Assembly: GCF_030264275.1 (NCBI RefSeq)
Contig: NZ_CP127165.1
Span: 1,538,001 to 1,602,000 of the forward strand
Origin: Marivivens sp. LCG002
Lineage (GTDB): Bacteria; Pseudomonadota; Alphaproteobacteria; Rhodobacterales; Rhodobacteraceae
Direction of reading: 5' to 3'
Length of the DNA: 64,000 bases
The notes under the pieces were generated by a model. The model was not told the DNA's origin. It ran no database searches and was given only the letters and a program-made list of their open reading frames with translations. The translations under genes and the position numbers were made by a program. Position 1 is the first letter of the stretch. Every line of letters begins with the position of its first letter. Shown one piece after another: positions 63,822 to 64,000 of this stretch.

Positions 63822-64000
63822 ATGAACCTTTTCCCCGATATGACGGCGCCCGAATACCAGATTGCTGCCCTCTGGATGGAGGGGCCGCTCAGCTATCTTG
63901 AACAGCTTTGCCTCAAGTCCTTTGTCGATGCGGGCCATCATGTGAAGCTTTATCACTACGGACCGCTCCAGAACGTCCCCGAGGGGATCGAGCTTGCCGA
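63822..64000 (+). CDS. Uncharacterised protein, possibly glycosyltransferase; cut by right edge
   Basis: Only the first ~59 codons are visible (MNLFPDMTAPEYQIAALWME, then LSYLEQLCLKSFVDAGHHVK, then YHYGPLQNVPEGIELA). The pattern LWxxGPLSxLEQLCLxSFxxxGHxVxLY.Y recalls nucleotide-sugar transferases of the DXD-sugar-binding type, which usually show their metal motif further on. CGGAGAG precedes the ATG. It follows the large glycosyltransferase by 117 bases on the same strand. Confidence 0.65.
   Translation, partial: MNLFPDMTAPEYQIAALWMEGPLSYLEQLCLKSFVDAGHHVKLYHYGPLQNVPEGIELA

Overview
The window looks like a chromosomal segment of a marine-type alphaproteobacterium of the Rhodobacterales (roseobacter group). 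The signs are high G+C coding sequence, the run yajC-secD-secF-Mth938 protein-ccmABCDG, a heterotetrameric sarcosine oxidase operon, a TRAP transporter with FCD-type GntR regulators, a urease operon, and two copies of an intergenic palindromic repeat (aaatat..ccgggggag..gggggcag) that I associate with this order. There is no prophage, insertion sequence or CRISPR array. Gene spacing is tight, and several convergent neighbours share or abut their stop codons. I cannot name the genus.

Layout. 0-10 kb: trigger factor (cut by the left edge), tRNA-Leu(UAG), a small degenerate Hint-domain protein, the NAD(P)H-hydrate repair enzyme, glnB-glnA, a DUF3445 protein, an endonuclease/exonuclease/phosphatase-family protein and purB. 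9.4-13.3 kb: two divergent LuxR-type autoinducer-binding proteins, of which only one has a DNA-binding domain, then a FliG-like protein, a lipid A acyltransferase and a DUF1223 protein. 13.6-23 kb: aconitase, an orphan ORF behind a DnaA-box/GANTC cluster, then the cytochrome c maturation and Sec export genes on the minus strand. 23.3-34.8 kb: serS, der, bamB, a YfgM-like protein, an Atm1-type ABC exporter, a LysM protein, a LOG-family hydrolase, a NIT-domain chemoreceptor and superoxide dismutase. 35-40.2 kb: sarcosine oxidase soxBDAG. 40.4-46.2 kb: ccmI-ruvX-DUF1289, a TauE exporter, dusA, metY and aroQ. 46.2-52.1 kb: two divergent GntR regulators, a DctPQM TRAP transporter and glycerate 2-kinase. 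52.2-57.4 kb: ureDABC-orfX-ureEFG. 57.5-64 kb: a locus of a sulfotransferase-hydrolase fusion, a methyltransferase, a second hydrolase related to the fused one, a large glycosyltransferase with an apparent degenerate second copy of its own domain, and the start of a further gene.

How the genes connect. Nitrogen handling recurs: glnBA assimilates ammonia, urease releases it, and sarcosine oxidase yields glycine from methylated amines. Cytochrome c biogenesis is split, with ccmABCDG at 17-20 kb and ccmI at 40 kb. The TRAP system sits with glycerate kinase, which suggests uptake of a small hydroxy acid under GntR control; three matching DNA signals in the promoters support local regulation. The right-hand locus is the least explained part and may decorate a surface polymer. 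The best leads for new biology are that locus, the LuxR pair, the inactive-looking Hint protein and the DnaA-box/GANTC cluster.
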